From Hyphodiscus hymeniophilus (taxonomy: Eukaryota > Ascomycota > Leotiomycetes > Helotiales > Hyphodiscaceae), in the NCBI GenBank assembly GCA_016508695.1, contig VNKQ01000016.1, forward strand, positions 682,001 to 746,000: 64,000 bases of DNA. The letters run 5' to 3'. Each line of letters begins with the position of its first letter. The first letter of the stretch is position 1. The notes under the pieces are model-generated. The model was given only the letters and a program-made list of their open reading frames with translations, was not told where the DNA came from and did not search any database. The position numbers and the translations under genes are program-made. Of this stretch, positions 22,642-34,454 are shown one piece after another.

Positions 22642-23027
22642 GGTGTTGAAGAGCTTGAAGATGAGGAAATATTTGCTCGCGCTAGTTTGGCTCGTGGTTA
22701 TGATGCAATGATAAGGAGTCTGGGTCTGGTCGGGGAAGATGAATGTGAATAGGTTTGTGTGAGTTATCATGCGGAATCATTTGGCTTCTTCTAGACAATC
22801 ACAGGACAATTTAATCAGAATCCAGCAGTCCAAGTCCCACAAAAAACTTTGGGACTGGCGTGTTCTATTATGAAGCATTTTATGCAACTTTTGTGATATT
22901 CTGCAAGAATCTTCTGCAATCCATGCTCGCAGATCCAATGCACCACCAAGAGAGGAGCAGTGATATTCCACACAATCTAACGCCATCTTCCCGCCATACT
23001 CATACAATATACATATTAATCTGTCGA
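22642..23027. other. convergent spacer before MGE1
   Basis: Between the 3' ends of two converging genes. The reading frame continues to look partly protein-like just after 22641 (GVEELEDEEIFARASLARGY in frame after the stop). That is probably chance or a former longer C terminus. Otherwise nothing is seen. Confidence 0.4.
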
Positions 23028-23802
23028 CTACGCATTTTTCACAACGCCGACCTTTGCCGCTCTCAATACGCGGCCATTGAGTTTGAAACCCTTCTGCTGC
23101 GTATGGAAGACCGTATTATCCTCCTTGCCAGGCTGTGGCGTCATAAATGTCGCTTCATGTTCGTTTGGGTTGAACTTCTCGCCCTCAACACTGGGATCGA
23201 ATCTCTCAAGCCCATGCTTCTTTAGCGTAGACATAAGGATCATTTCCGTCATTTTGAGCCCTTCATGTAACGCGATCAAATCCTTCGCTTCCTCTGCTTC
23301 ACTGTGTAGCCTCTCCTCCGGTACCATGCCCAGCGCTCGGTCGAGGTTGTCGATACTTTCCACGAGATCCTTAGCGAATTTCTGGATAGCAAAGTCTCTT
23401 GCTGTTTGCATATCACGCTTTGTGCGTTCTTGGAGGTTTCGAAACTCGGCAACTGAGCGTAGATATCTATCCTGTTGTGAATGAGCATTAGAAAATGTGG
23501 CCGTAGATGAGATTCAGGTGGCAAACCTTCAAATCGATAATCTCCTTGTTCTTCGCCTCCAGCTCTTTCTTCACCGGGTCTCTCTCCTCTACATCCTTCC
23601 CTTCTTCCTTAGCAGCTTCGCTATCTTCCTTCGTCGCCTCCGATGGTGCGCCTAACCATCTCGAGGATGTAAAAGCCCGAGCCGCTGTGGCGGACGATAG
23701 ATTCGAGGTTCTCAATTGTTGTCGTGCTAACGATATCCGAGGTGATGACCGTATACAGGTGCCCAGAGCTCTGGATTGGCGCAGTATTGTTCTTTGAATC
23801 AT
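23028..23802 (-). CDS. MGE1: mitochondrial GrpE nucleotide exchange factor
   Basis: Releases ADP from mitochondrial Hsp70 (Ssc1), driving protein import and folding in the matrix. Two exons on the minus strand, 23527-23802 and 23028-23471, give 239 aa, typical for the family. The N terminus (MIQRTILRQSRALGTCIRSS) is an amphipathic Arg/Ser-rich mitochondrial presequence. A long charged helix follows (EERDPVKKELEAKNKEIIDL), then the GrpE core: DRYLRSVAEFRNLQERTKRD, FAKDLVESIDNLDRAL and, at the C terminus, HEATFMTPQPGKEDNTVFHT with QKGFKLNGRVLRAAKVGV, the family signature. The 55-nt intron splits the helix. Identity is certain. Confidence 0.96.
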
Positions 23803-24766
23803 GGCTAGATGTGTTGAGTCGTGTGCTTGATAAATCGAGAGATTTCGTATGATTTTTTAGCAACAACCGGAGAAACGGCGCTTCTGTTCCGAGATTGGAC
23901 CGTGCGCGGGAATATTTGAGAAGGAGAACCCCTGAGTTGCTCTTTCCCTTTTTGGCATCTTTGGACTTGAAGGCCGAGCTTTTCACTGAGTGAGAAGGTC
24001 TACTGCTTGAAATCCTTATACTACATTGAAGTGTTTTTGAATATGGTTATGCCAGGATTTTTTCCAATCCAATGGATATCTCTTCCCCAAGTTGAGCCTT
24101 TTGTCACTCACTCACTGTCTGCTTGACGATGGGGGCATTTTCATTATTGGTCTACAGGATGTTATCATTCTGGAGTCTTAGACAGTTCCATGCCTTGAAA
24201 TCTCTATCATATGTAGTTTCTGGAGACCTTTGGCATCTTTCTTGCCTTTCAGACACATACAGTACATGAGAGCCCCCCAGAGAACTCTATGCCGAATCAC
24301 TTACAGTATCTAAGTGATTTGCATCCCACAACCAAAACAGGAGTTTCGAGCCTAAGATTGACTAAGTTGGTAGCTTCTGCGTATTCCAAGACATGATACA
24401 ACTTGACGACAACGTACTTCGCGATTTTGAATCCAGTCATGTGACAGCCCAGGGGAATTGCTTGACCGTGACACTCGAAAGCCCTCTTGATGCCTTAGAA
24501 CATGAGAATGAATATTGCAATTCTACAGGTCACTATCACCTCACCTTCTTCATCAACAGAAAATCCGAATATTTGATTTGACGCCACTGAAGTCGAGCAT
24601 TGTTTCTGTTTATCAACGGATATAGCAGATGCTGTGTATTGATATTGCCAAGAATCTCTTTTTCAAAACGCTGTCTTTCGCAACTGAGTATTCAGACTCC
24701 AAGCTTCCAAATATATCAAGCTCTTTCTTTCTGAGGCTCCTCTGGTCACCGCACTCTGCGTTCACA
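23803..24766. other. divergent intergenic region, 0.96 kb
   Basis: Holds the promoters of MGE1 (leftward) and the gene at 24767 (rightward). A 62-codon frame near 24393-24581 has no motif. No repeat or RNA gene is recognised. Confidence 0.4.
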
Positions 24767-25486
24767 ATGCAGTCTCTAGCGCCCACTTCCTCCACCATGG
24801 CGGAACCAGCTCATTCACTACGTGGTCGAGGTAAGCCAAGGCAATTTCTGACAATAGAGAAATAGTTCTTTTTGCTCTAATCTTTTTCACGAAACTATCA
24901 TTGCTGATTTTCCATCAAGCAACCACAATAAAGCCAGAAATCCTCAAAGACATCGCTATGGCGGACAAGCAAAATACATTGTCAGACAAGGCAGGAGCCC
25001 AGAATGGCGAGTCTGCTTTCAAGACCAGGACTTACTCAACTGATAATTACCAGGAACTTTCTCCGAAAGTCGACGCAGTTCAGTTGGAGGTGACAGAAAA
25101 GACGCGACTGATGCAAACGTTGAAGGCAGTGTTGAACAAAGTCTGTCTACCTTAACCCCTGTCTGTCCGATATCATCTAATAACCATTTCAGTTCCCAGA
25201 CTTCAAGCCAAAACAAGAGTCGAGCAGAAAGATCAAGTCTCTCTCGACTTCAGCCACGGTCGATTTGGCAGTCTTCGCCGACGAAGATCGTACAGCAGCA
25301 ATCAATAGAATGAAGACGACATCTCCCCCTCTCGACCTCCAGCAAGCCAGAAAGCGACGTGAGAGCGTTAAGGATTCTGCCAAGGAGATCCGGAAGGCAT
25401 CGGTTAGTTTATTGCGCAGTCGAACGGCGTCCCGTGTCGAAGCTCAAGGTCGACCTAATCTGGAGGAAATCAAGCGTTTGGATTGA
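24767..25486 (+). CDS. unknown charged protein, three exons, 192 aa
   Basis: Function not recognised. Exons 24767-24830, 24920-25140 and 25193-25486 join in phase with donors GTAAGC and GTCTGT. The product begins MQSLAPTSSTMAEPAHSLRG. It has a middle ending LMQTLKAVLNKFPDFKPKQE across the second junction and a highly charged C terminus (LQQARKRRESVKDSAKEIRK; ends NLEEIKRLD). A second Met (MAEPAHSL) ten codons later is an alternative start. No membrane or enzyme motif is seen. The continuity of a helical, charged sequence across two introns supports a real gene. Confidence 0.7.
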
Positions 25487-25896
25487 GTTTGGAGTTTCAG
25501 GCTTCTGGACTTTGGCATGGGGTCCTTTGGAGTCTGAGACATTGCTGCATAGAGATTGAGCCTATTCCCACTTGGACTTATCACTTGAGGACTTGAGGAA
25601 TGGATGTAATTGTATAGCTCATGAAGTGAGATCCACGATACACATTGCAAGGGCAATCACATTTGCAAAAGATACATATTTTGTGATGTTTTTTTTGACA
25701 TTCTAATGACTACAAAGCTCGTTGAATAACCAAGCCTATTAGCCTTACATAATGTTATGGAGAGGTACTGTAAAGAGCTTTTGTATCCTGATCTCCTCAA
25801 CATTTGAAGATTGGAGAAGTTTTCGAGTAATCAATTGTGCAGATGAAGGAAACGGCGAGGGGTTTTTGCTAAGGGAGACAGACGAAATTGTTGGCA
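25487..25896. other. convergent spacer
   Basis: AT-rich with a T8 run near 25686-25695, between the 3' ends of the genes at 24767 and 25897. It likely holds polyadenylation signals for both. No gene is seen. Confidence 0.45.
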
Positions 25897-28800
25897 TCAA
25901 CGTCTGTACCATTGAACTGTTTCAGAGTTAGCAGCCATTCAAAGTTTCCTTTTAGAGCAGACTTACAGAGAATGGGATATTGGTGCTCCAAACTTGTCAA
26001 GATTTGCAAAATGTATGACCATTCTTGGGCTGCATTGAAAGGCTGGTCAACTGTTTGCATCGAGGAGTCGAAACCAAATTCTTGACGGAATTGGTAGGTG
26101 AATTCGGGCCAGACAACTTCAATTGGATCGGTATATTTGAAAATTGAAAAGGATTCGGTGTCCAGAATCAAGCTGCGAAGGAAACGGTACAAAAACTCCA
26201 CCAGTCGAGGGTCCCATACGAGGTAGCAAGCATTGAGGACTCTGTTCAGCATCTGCTTCTGCGGGTCGTGAGGATGGAGCTTGATACTATTGCAAGTTAT
26301 TCGCGTGTCACATGTGTGGTTACGCGGAAAAGCAACTAAGACTTACGTGAGAATGACTTCGCAGTCAGGATTATTTCGAGGTCCTGCACCACGAGCAGAA
26401 GATCTGAAGACGGCATAGTCGCCAGTTCTCTTCGATGTTTCGTCCAAGTCCAAGGACTGCTCTACTGGGTAGATGTATGCCGCCTTCTTCATCCAAGCTC
26501 TGAGCAGCGAAGGGAAAGGACCAGACTTGCAATGCATAGAGAAAGCTCTTTGGCGGAATCGCTCTGGTGTTTCCAAATATCCGAGAATTGGCGTAATCGG
26601 GCAAAGGATGTAGACGAAGTATTGAGTTGGCAGGTTATAGTATGCAGCGCGATCAAAGGCTGAATAGTTCGTGCATCGACGAGCATGGTCAACGGAATCC
26701 ACCAGAAGGCAAGCGATGGAGCAGTAGCGAACGCCCGTATTTGGACCACAACCAGCGCAAATAACCTGCCGGGCCGCGACGCTTGGAGTAGTTTGCTCTC
26801 CACAATGTGTGCATAAAGCTGTAAACTCTGTTAAAGCCCGAGGTATATGTCTGCCAGCGACGACCAGAGCTGGGTCTCTGGACTGGTTATTGACTGATTT
26901 TCCAATGCTGCTGCTGTCAGCGATATGGTGAGTTTCATTAGGAAAGCTTTGCTGAGTAGTTGCCTGAGAAACTTCGGTAACTGGACCCAATCTGGCAGTA
27001 GGATTGGTTGGAGGCTTCGAAAGGCTTTGATCAGAAATTGTTGGTGGACCTTTAAGGCTTTCTCCCGGATGAATACACGAACTCAAGCTCGCAGCAGGGC
27101 TCGTAGGAGGCCTTAGCAGGCTTTGATCAGACATAGGTGGATCTTGATCGAAGCTTGGACGAGAAGTAGGAAGTTCGAATGGTTGACAAGAAGGGTCAAG
27201 GTAGGGAGCGGCAAAGAATGTTGAATTCGAAGCAGAATCCGTAAAGCTAAGGCCATCTTTTTCTTGTACCTGGGTGCCCTCCGGAAGCTTAATGCTCGTA
27301 TCAAATCTTAAGAGGCTCGAATCAGGGACTGATCTTTGAATTGCAACCTTGGGTATGCTGTCGATTTGCAAGTCCTCATCAAGATCTAATGCATTCTCAT
27401 ATATGGTATCGAGCCAATCGGCTTCAGTAGTTGACTCTGAGGCAGGATAAGAGATAGACTGTACGCTTATATTCTTGGAATGTGTGAGAGATTGAGCAGA
27501 TGGCGCATTCAGAGAGCTCATGTGTTCAGACACTACTTGAGTAATGTTCTCGGGGTCGGAGTCTTCCTCTTCCAACACGGCATAGAAGTTAGGGATGGCG
27601 ACACCATTAGTCGAGTATCTGGCTGACCGAATTCTGATCTTTTGAGTAGACACAATTCGGGCGGCCTCATCTTCGGTGACTAGAAGACGCGAACGTTGAT
27701 GAACAGCAGTATGCGTAGATTCGAAAGACGGGACGGGGACAAATGCTGACTTTCCTGCTGAAACGCTTCGTGATTGGGGTGAAGTATTACCGAACAAGCC
27801 TTCTGCGGATTTATTGCTCACCAAGACCACCTTAGATTGGGGCATGGCTCGATTGCGACGCTGTGAAGGAGAAGTAAATATTTCGACACTCGAGTCGGAG
27901 TCTAGATCTTCGTCCAGACTTTCAAGATCATTTTCGCTTGCAAGGGGGTCTCGATCTTCGGAAGCATCGTCATAGACAAGAGGATGTTCGACTTCTGCTG
28001 CTTCGTTGATTGCCTCAACCTCACTGGCCATCAAGTCTGGTGGATGAGCGAGGTCGACTTGAACAGTGGTTAATGACTTTTCGGATCCTCCAGAATCGTC
28101 TACATCTTTTGAGATCTCGATATGTTCGGGATCTGGCAGTCTCTGTGGTGAAGATTTGATCGTAGAGTCTCCAGCAACGGTAATTTCGAGATACGCACCC
28201 GAGGCACTCGACGAGGATTCCGAAGATTCGTCACCAGACTTGTACACAAGTTGGCGATTGATGTTCTCAAGTAGAGAGCAGGATGTTTGCTGAGCCGATG
28301 CGGTAGTATTTGTAGCAACTTTGGTAGCAGATGATGGAGCTAAAGTCGGATCTTGACTGGACAGAGCTGGGTATTCTTCTGGAAGGAAGACTCGAGAACT
28401 TCGGAATTTCTGTGGGGTCTGGAAGTGCATCTGAGTTAGCTTAGCAGGCTCATTTATCTCAATCATTCGAAAGTCTGCCTTGCCAAGTTTAGGCTCCGGG
28501 CGTAGCTGCCGAACTGTGCCATCCTCAGGCGCTGCTAGTGTGGCTGCGGTGGGTTTACGAGGTTGTACTTCAGCAGCTGTCGACAATATAGCTTGTTTTG
28601 TAGGGCTCTGCGATGAAACCAAGTTAGCTGCCTTTGCTTCGGCGAAGAAATGATAACTTACTCGATGTAGAGGGAGTGATCTTGGTTCAACACGGACTGA
28701 AGTTCTCATGATACTTGACCGTGTAAGACCAGACACATTCGTAGCACGACCCTGTTTGGGAGATACTTTGTTCTCAACAACACTCCACTCTCCAGACTTC

Positions 28801-30975
28801 CCATGTAAAGGGTCATTGAAGCTATTCAGATAGTCAGATGCAGCATCTTTGGCTGAGACCTCTGTATATTTTGGCGTACGCTCCTCAGATTCTGACTCCG
28901 GCACAGATAAGGAAGTGCTCTGAGGAGCTCCTTTCTTGTTTCCCTTTCCTCTCTTATTGCGATGTCTTTTCTTTTTTGTGGATGACGAAATTGTCTTCAT
29001 AGTCTCCTGGCCGTCGCCTATCTTCATCCATTCTGTGTCGCTATTATGCTTGTTGGCTGTTGGATCATGACTCGGAAGATTCGTGACCTCGTTCTCTTCA
29101 CTGTAAACCTTGTCATTGCATTTGGGGCTCGATACTGACACAGTTCGTGCAGGAGTAGGAGTTTCGTTGTCGCTTGTTTCAAGAAAGCTTCTACTTCGAG
29201 CCGCGCCTTCGTCTTGGCTAGCTTCGCTTTCGGCCTTGCTTGACTCCTGCTTATCTTGGGCGCTTATGATAAATGTAACGAGATCCCTCAGATCCTGCCT
29301 TCCAAGTCGATCGCTGAATACAATATTTTCGCTGAGCTCGCTCCCTTTGTACAGTGAAATGGATGCATCCCCAGCCCAGTCTGCGGTTCTCTTCTTGGTC
29401 TGGAGATGTTCTAGCTCATTACCCCAGAGACAGTCGTGCAGCAATTGAAAAAGCTTAGGCTCTTGCTTACAGGCCTCAAAAATCTCGTCTGTTTCTCGAG
29501 GACCGTCATGTGTGATGACATAGGTTTTCGTACGTGCGAGGCTTGGAGAGGGCTTCGATTTGTATTGATCAGGATTAAGTACTTCCTTACCACCGAAGAA
29601 GTCGGCAGCAATCTTTTCCAACTCCGGTGTCATTGCGTTGCCGACACGGAATTTCGGGTTGATCAATTCTAGAGGAATCAGAGAAGCTTTTAAAAAGGCG
29701 TGGAAAAGCCTTACTTGAAATTTTGTAGAAGGTGATCTGTTTTCTGTTCTTTTCATCTCTTTTGAAAACCTCAAAAGCTTGTTTGTCTTTCTTCGCGATA
29801 TATCGAAGCACAACTGGCGTATGATTAAACCTTGAAGGTTCCCGCAGTGAGAGCGTGAAGAGTCCAACGTGAAAACCCTCGGACACGTTAGACTCAAATC
29901 ATTCGGGAAAGGAGGAGGAGGCACTTACAAGCTCCCACTCCTTAGGGTTATAATCCGACTCGCTGTCTCCAGAGCTCAACACCTCGGGGGGGTATTCTGG
30001 AAGGAACAGGGATATGAGGTTGTCTGTATTTGGAGGATCACCGTGCTTTATCTTATCAGCGGCAAGAATTTCAGCTAATTGAATACGCCCCCATATGAGA
30101 TTGCGGTTTAATTGTGCCGAGCATAGGTACCACTGGAAGAATGAAGCTTCTTCAGCTGTCTAACAGAAGGATAATTTAGCATCAAACGAAAAATGTTTCG
30201 CGGTGTGGGGAAATTCCGGGAGCAAAACGAGTAGATGCGGGAGACTGCAGGAAGGATAGTGAAGTCGGGTATAGGGGCCTTGATACTTACGAAAACGGAG
30301 CCAAGCGTGGAAAGAGGCTGCGTATCTGGGGACGCCTGCTCAGATTCTTGCAGTGGAAGTCCAGGAGGAATGTTTGCGAGCACCGAGGCAGATGGGTCCA
30401 CAACTTCTACCCTGAGTAACGGTGATTGTCAGCCAGTTGAAGAAAACAAACGGCAAGTTGGAAAGTGTATAATAGTAGATTATTGACTTGAGATCAAGGT
30501 GCAGAGGCAACTTACTCCGAGTCGTCACCTTCGGACGCCTTGTTTATCGACAACCCAAGCCCTGAATTTTCCGATGTACGAATCAAATCAAAGTGATCGG
30601 CACTACTGTGTGTTGAATCGTCTTGCGTACGGCGGCTAGGGGATGATTCTGAAGTCTGCAAAGGCAGGGGTGGCTGTGTGGTCTCGCAAGTTGAGTTATT
30701 TGGGCGTAGCAAAGGCGACGCTGCCGGAGTCTCCGTAGCCTCTGAAGGTTGCTCGGAACCGTCAGATCTGCTTCCTAAGAAGTATTGAATTCCTAGAGCG
30801 TTCTAAATGTAAATCAGCAATGGTACTGAGGGACCCAGTCTTTGACGTTTTGATTCTTGTCACTTTTGTCTGGGTAACACTCTGCAGCGTCAACAAACGG
30901 GCGATCACGCGACAGTTTGAGGACAATATGTTTCTTTTGACGATGGGATTGCGAACATACCTGCATTGCCGCCAT
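25897..30975 (-). CDS. large MYND-type zinc-finger protein, about 1474 aa
   Basis: A long, mostly disordered protein with one zinc finger near its C terminus; function unknown, probably a protein-interaction scaffold. Minus-strand exons: 30961-30975 (only MAAMQ), 30516-30802, 30291-30411, 29929-30159, 29715-29877, 26347-29668, 25967-26286 and 25897-25916, all in phase. The big exon also holds a likely frame-preserving 54-nt intron (28608-28661). The finger, about residues 1206-1253, has the Cys/His spacing of MYND: CTHC, then ICAGC, RYCSIAC and HARRC. Before it lie Ser/Asp/Glu-rich stretches and a Lys/Arg block (KKKRHRNKRGKGNKKGA), a plausible nuclear signal. A folded N-terminal part includes EEASFFQWYLCSAQLNRN and NHTPVVLRYIAKKDKQ. 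After the finger come about 200 residues of ordered sequence. The last intron (25917-25966) has ideal GTAAGT and GCTAAC signals; reading through it would give another C terminus. Confidence 0.85.
28608..28661 (-). other. probable in-frame intron inside the MYND gene
   Basis: 54 nt on the minus strand: GTAAGT donor, GCTAAC branch point and CAG acceptor, with no stop inside and phase 0 at both ends. Removing it joins SLPLHR to SPTKQAIL. If it is not removed, VSYHFFAEAKAANLVSSQ is inserted. Confidence 0.75.
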
Positions 30976-32612
30976 TGTGGGATCTTGACACGGCGCCGTC
31001 GTGGCCTAGAACATGGTTTGATACAATAATTTATGGACGAGGGAAATCAGTCTCAAGGAAAGTATTGAAGCTCTCAAATCAAGCCAATCGGCGTTAAGAT
31101 TCCCCGTGCTGCCGGAGTAGGGCCATTTGTAACAGAAGCCATCATATAATCCTGTGCTTTTCATGGGCACGGGAGATGCATCTGTTTGACATGTACACTA
31201 AGAGCGACATTGACAAACAACGCTGCACTGGCCCATTGCATCTATCACCAGTGCAAAACTTAGGACATGGTTCTTTCGTTAGGAGACAGACAACTAATTC
31301 TTGATGTACTGTGTCAAGTTGCACTTTGCACCAATTCAAGTGAGATTTCACCCTCTAGCAAGACAACAACGAAAGAAGGTGGCTGATATCAAGGTTGCTG
31401 AGATTCATCCATGGAACAAGTAGCCATATGAGGACTTTGCAAGGAAACCATACAAGAGGTCGAGAATACATATATTGACTCCTTTGGAAGGGTCTGGGAG
31501 TGAAAATTTACATGCAAAACAAGCTGAAGTATTGTGCTCTTTCAACGGTTACTCACATTGGAATACCTTTGTTATTGAAGCTTCGGAGTACAAACCTTAG
31601 CGGACTTGACATTCAAATCCAAGCTTTGGTCGTGGGCGACAGATGGGTTCTCAGCGCAAGACTATCAGACTTCAATGGTCGTCAGGGTGGTGCAAGATCT
31701 AAAAGTGGACAGAATAAAAAAAAGACAATAACTGCTGAAAAGCAATACCATGTGGTAATCAACAATATGGTGTTGTACTTGTAATGGAGATCCAGACAAC
31801 TAGCCAATAAAACAACAGGCATGCAATGACACCAGTTTGCCTGCTTCCTAAGAAGCTAAGAAGCTTGGAAGCTCGGAAAGCATACAAGTTATTGGACTCT
31901 CAGTTCTGCCCAAAGACACATAGATAACGCCCGAAGAAGTGGAATTGGTATCCCAGCTTGTCACTGGCTTCCTTGCCAAGGATATGCTGGGTTGCAGGTT
32001 GGAGCTTGCCAGCCCTCCAGCCATGTTAACTTCGGCTAGAGCCCATCGCAGTTGAAGACAGAGAAATTAAGTGACTATGCAGTGTTACAGTAATGGATGG
32101 AAGAGCTCCAGCAAAAAACAATTTGCCTGCGATTTCAGTCATCTGGATCACATTTCATCATCATGGTGGGAACCAGCTTGAAAGGATTCGTTGTCAGTCT
32201 GTTGGTGGTGGCCACATATATACAGATAAAATATGTAGACTTGTAATGTTTGTAGATGTTTGGATTTAAAGACAGTATGGTCAGGGAAGGAGGCCCTTGA
32301 ATAAAGACGATGTATGGAATTCAAGGACGTTGATGCTGGGCTATGCCAAAAGGGGAATGGCTTGACTACGGAGGTCCAAACTTCAAAGACGATTTCGGGC
32401 GGAACAAAGCTCGTAAATTTCAGACCTCGAAAGAGAACAAAACCTGCACACCTGTCAAGCACGACAGCACAGCAACGGCCCCGATTACTTTGTCACCCGA
32501 GGAAAACAAATCGCGTACGTTTTCTGAGCTGTTCGCTCTCCGAAACAACCATACTTCTCCTTGGTTCATCTTGCGACTGTCTCATCTTTCCAAAGCAGAC
32601 ACACGCATCAAG
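30976..32612. other. 1.6 kb divergent intergenic region
   Basis: Lies between the start of the MYND gene and the start of the KH-domain gene. It should contain both promoters and leaders. A 94-codon frame at 31500-31784 opens with GTG and lacks motifs. Duplicated short words such as CTAAGAAGCTTGGAAGCT occur near 31850-31880. No gene is supported. Confidence 0.4.
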
Positions 32613-34454
32613 ATGGCCGATCAACAGTCCAGCATTACTGCAATTCTTGCAGCTCTACAAGGCAAGTCGCAGGGCTTTAACTGATGCTCATAGACAGGAG
32701 TTGACTTCTTGTAGCGGCTCAACGTTCAAATCAAACTCCGCCCCAGAGTCAGCAACCGACATACCAGCAACTCCCTCAACAGAATGTGTACAATCCCTCA
32801 GGTGCATACTCGCTACCCCAGCCAACGAGCTCCGGCAGCGTAGACCTCAGCAGCATCAAACCGGTCAATTCTGGAACGGTTAGCATCGCAGACGCGATTG
32901 CGAAAGCGAAGGCAATTGCTGCAGAGAAAGGTGTTTCCTACGAGCGACCTCCATCCTACGGCGCCGCAGACCCTCGAAATACTGGCGGGAGAACCTATAG
33001 GACCTCAAGATCTCGGTCCCGCTCCCCACCTCCTTCTCGCCGTGATGCTTTTCGAGACAATTTTAATCCGTATCGTGACGAGCGACGAGGCGATAGACCA
33101 CCTGGTCGAGACTACCGTGAACGATCATTTTCTCCAGGAATTCGAGGCAGAGACCAAACTGGCACTTTTTCACCTCCTCGCGGTGGAGGAGGATATGCTG
33201 CTCGAGAACGCTCTCCAGCTCGTGGCGGGGAGGACATCGCTGAATCACTCAATATCGAGTCGAATCTTGTTGGGTTAATTATTGGCAGGCAAGGCGAGAA
33301 CCTCAGACGAGTAGAGGCCGAAACAGGATGCAGAGTACAATTCATCACGGGTCCTGATGAGACCGGTCCATACAGGCAATGCAAACTTTCTGGAACTCGG
33401 GCTCAGCGTGCAGCCGCTAAGGCTGAGATAAACCGCATCATCGATGATAGTGGTATGGCAGGTAATTCTCGCGCTGCAGAACACCCTCGGGAAGCTCCAG
33501 CTTCTGCACGTGCATCCTCGCATCAACCTGCTCTAAGAGATGGCGAGGACAGTATGCAAATCATGGTTCCAGACAGAACGGTTGGTCTGATCATTGGCCG
33601 TGGAGGAGAGACTATTAGAGATCTTCAAGAAAGAAGTGGCTGCCACGTCAACATTGTTGGAGAACAAAAGAGTGTGAATGGACTTCGACCCGTCAATCTA
33701 ATTGGCTCTCGCGAAGCTGCTGCACGAGCTAAAGACCTGATCATGGAGATTGTAGAAAGTGACAGCAAAAGTTCTGCAAGCAAAGACCGTCCACCGCAAC
33801 GAGATGTGCCACGTGATGCTGGTTACGGCGGCGCTAGCGCTGGCAACGGAGACAAAATCAATGATTCCATCTTCGTACCCTCCGAAGCCGTCGGCATGAT
33901 TATTGGTAAAGGTGGAGAAACGATCAAAGAGATGCAGAGCACAACTGGCTGCAAGATCAATGTTACTCCATCTTCAGGGCCAGGTGAAGTTGAGCGTGAA
34001 ATTGGTTTGGTCGGATCACGAGACGCCATCAACGCCGCAAAGCGTGCTATTGAGGATAAAGTTGATGCAGTAGTATGCGATCCTTGTATGAAATCGATGC
34101 AAAGCTAACACAATATAGCAACAGAAGAACGCTGGAGGAGGTGGTGGTGGAACTTCTGGCCGCAGTCGTGCTCCCCAAAATGATTATGGCGACCGTGCCT
34201 ACCCTCAACAATCCTACTCGCAGCCACAAGGACAGCAACAGCAAGGCCAGACTCAAAGTACACCTGCAACAGCACAGGAAGACCCTTATGCAGCATGTAA
34301 GATCCCCTCATCGAAATACAATCTAATTTGCTAACACAACCTAGACGGCGGCTATCAAGCATACATCACGCTCTGGTATCAAGCGATGGCTCAACAACAG
34401 CAACAAGCAGGCCAAACTCAAAGTGACCCCTCAAAACCACCTGGAACCTCCTAA
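32613..34454 (+). CDS. three-KH-domain RNA/ssDNA-binding protein, FUBP/KSRP-like, 564 aa
   Basis: Binds single-stranded RNA or DNA, probably in RNA processing or decay. Exons 32613-32661, 32715-34072, 34119-34296 and 34345-34454. The first intron uses a GC donor (GCAAGT). Domains: a short helical N terminus (MADQQSSITAILAALQ), an Arg/Ser/Pro-rich segment (RTYRTSRSRSRSPPPSRR), KH1 near residue 195 (GLIIGRQGENLRRVE), KH2 near 296 (GLIIGRGGETIRDLQ), KH3 near 399 (GMIIGKGGETIKEMQ), then a Gly/Gln-rich tail ending with YGGYQAYITLWYQAMAQQQQ. Each KH has an intact GXXG loop. The tail motif resembles the Tyr-rich C-terminal repeats of animal FUBP proteins. Human FUBP has four KH domains; three is usual for fungal relatives. 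Confidence 0.9.
32662..32714 (+). other. GC-AG intron of the KH-domain gene
   Basis: 53 nt, donor GCAAGT after CTACAAG, branch-like CTGAT, acceptor TTGTAG. Splicing joins ILAALQ to AAQRSNQTPP in phase. The non-GT donor makes automated models likely to miss the 16-codon first exon. Confidence 0.75.

Noticed and set aside
31500..31784. 94-codon plus-strand frame in the MYND/KH intergenic region
   Set aside because: It opens with GTG, has Lys-rich low-complexity sequence from a poly-A run, and no motif or splice support.
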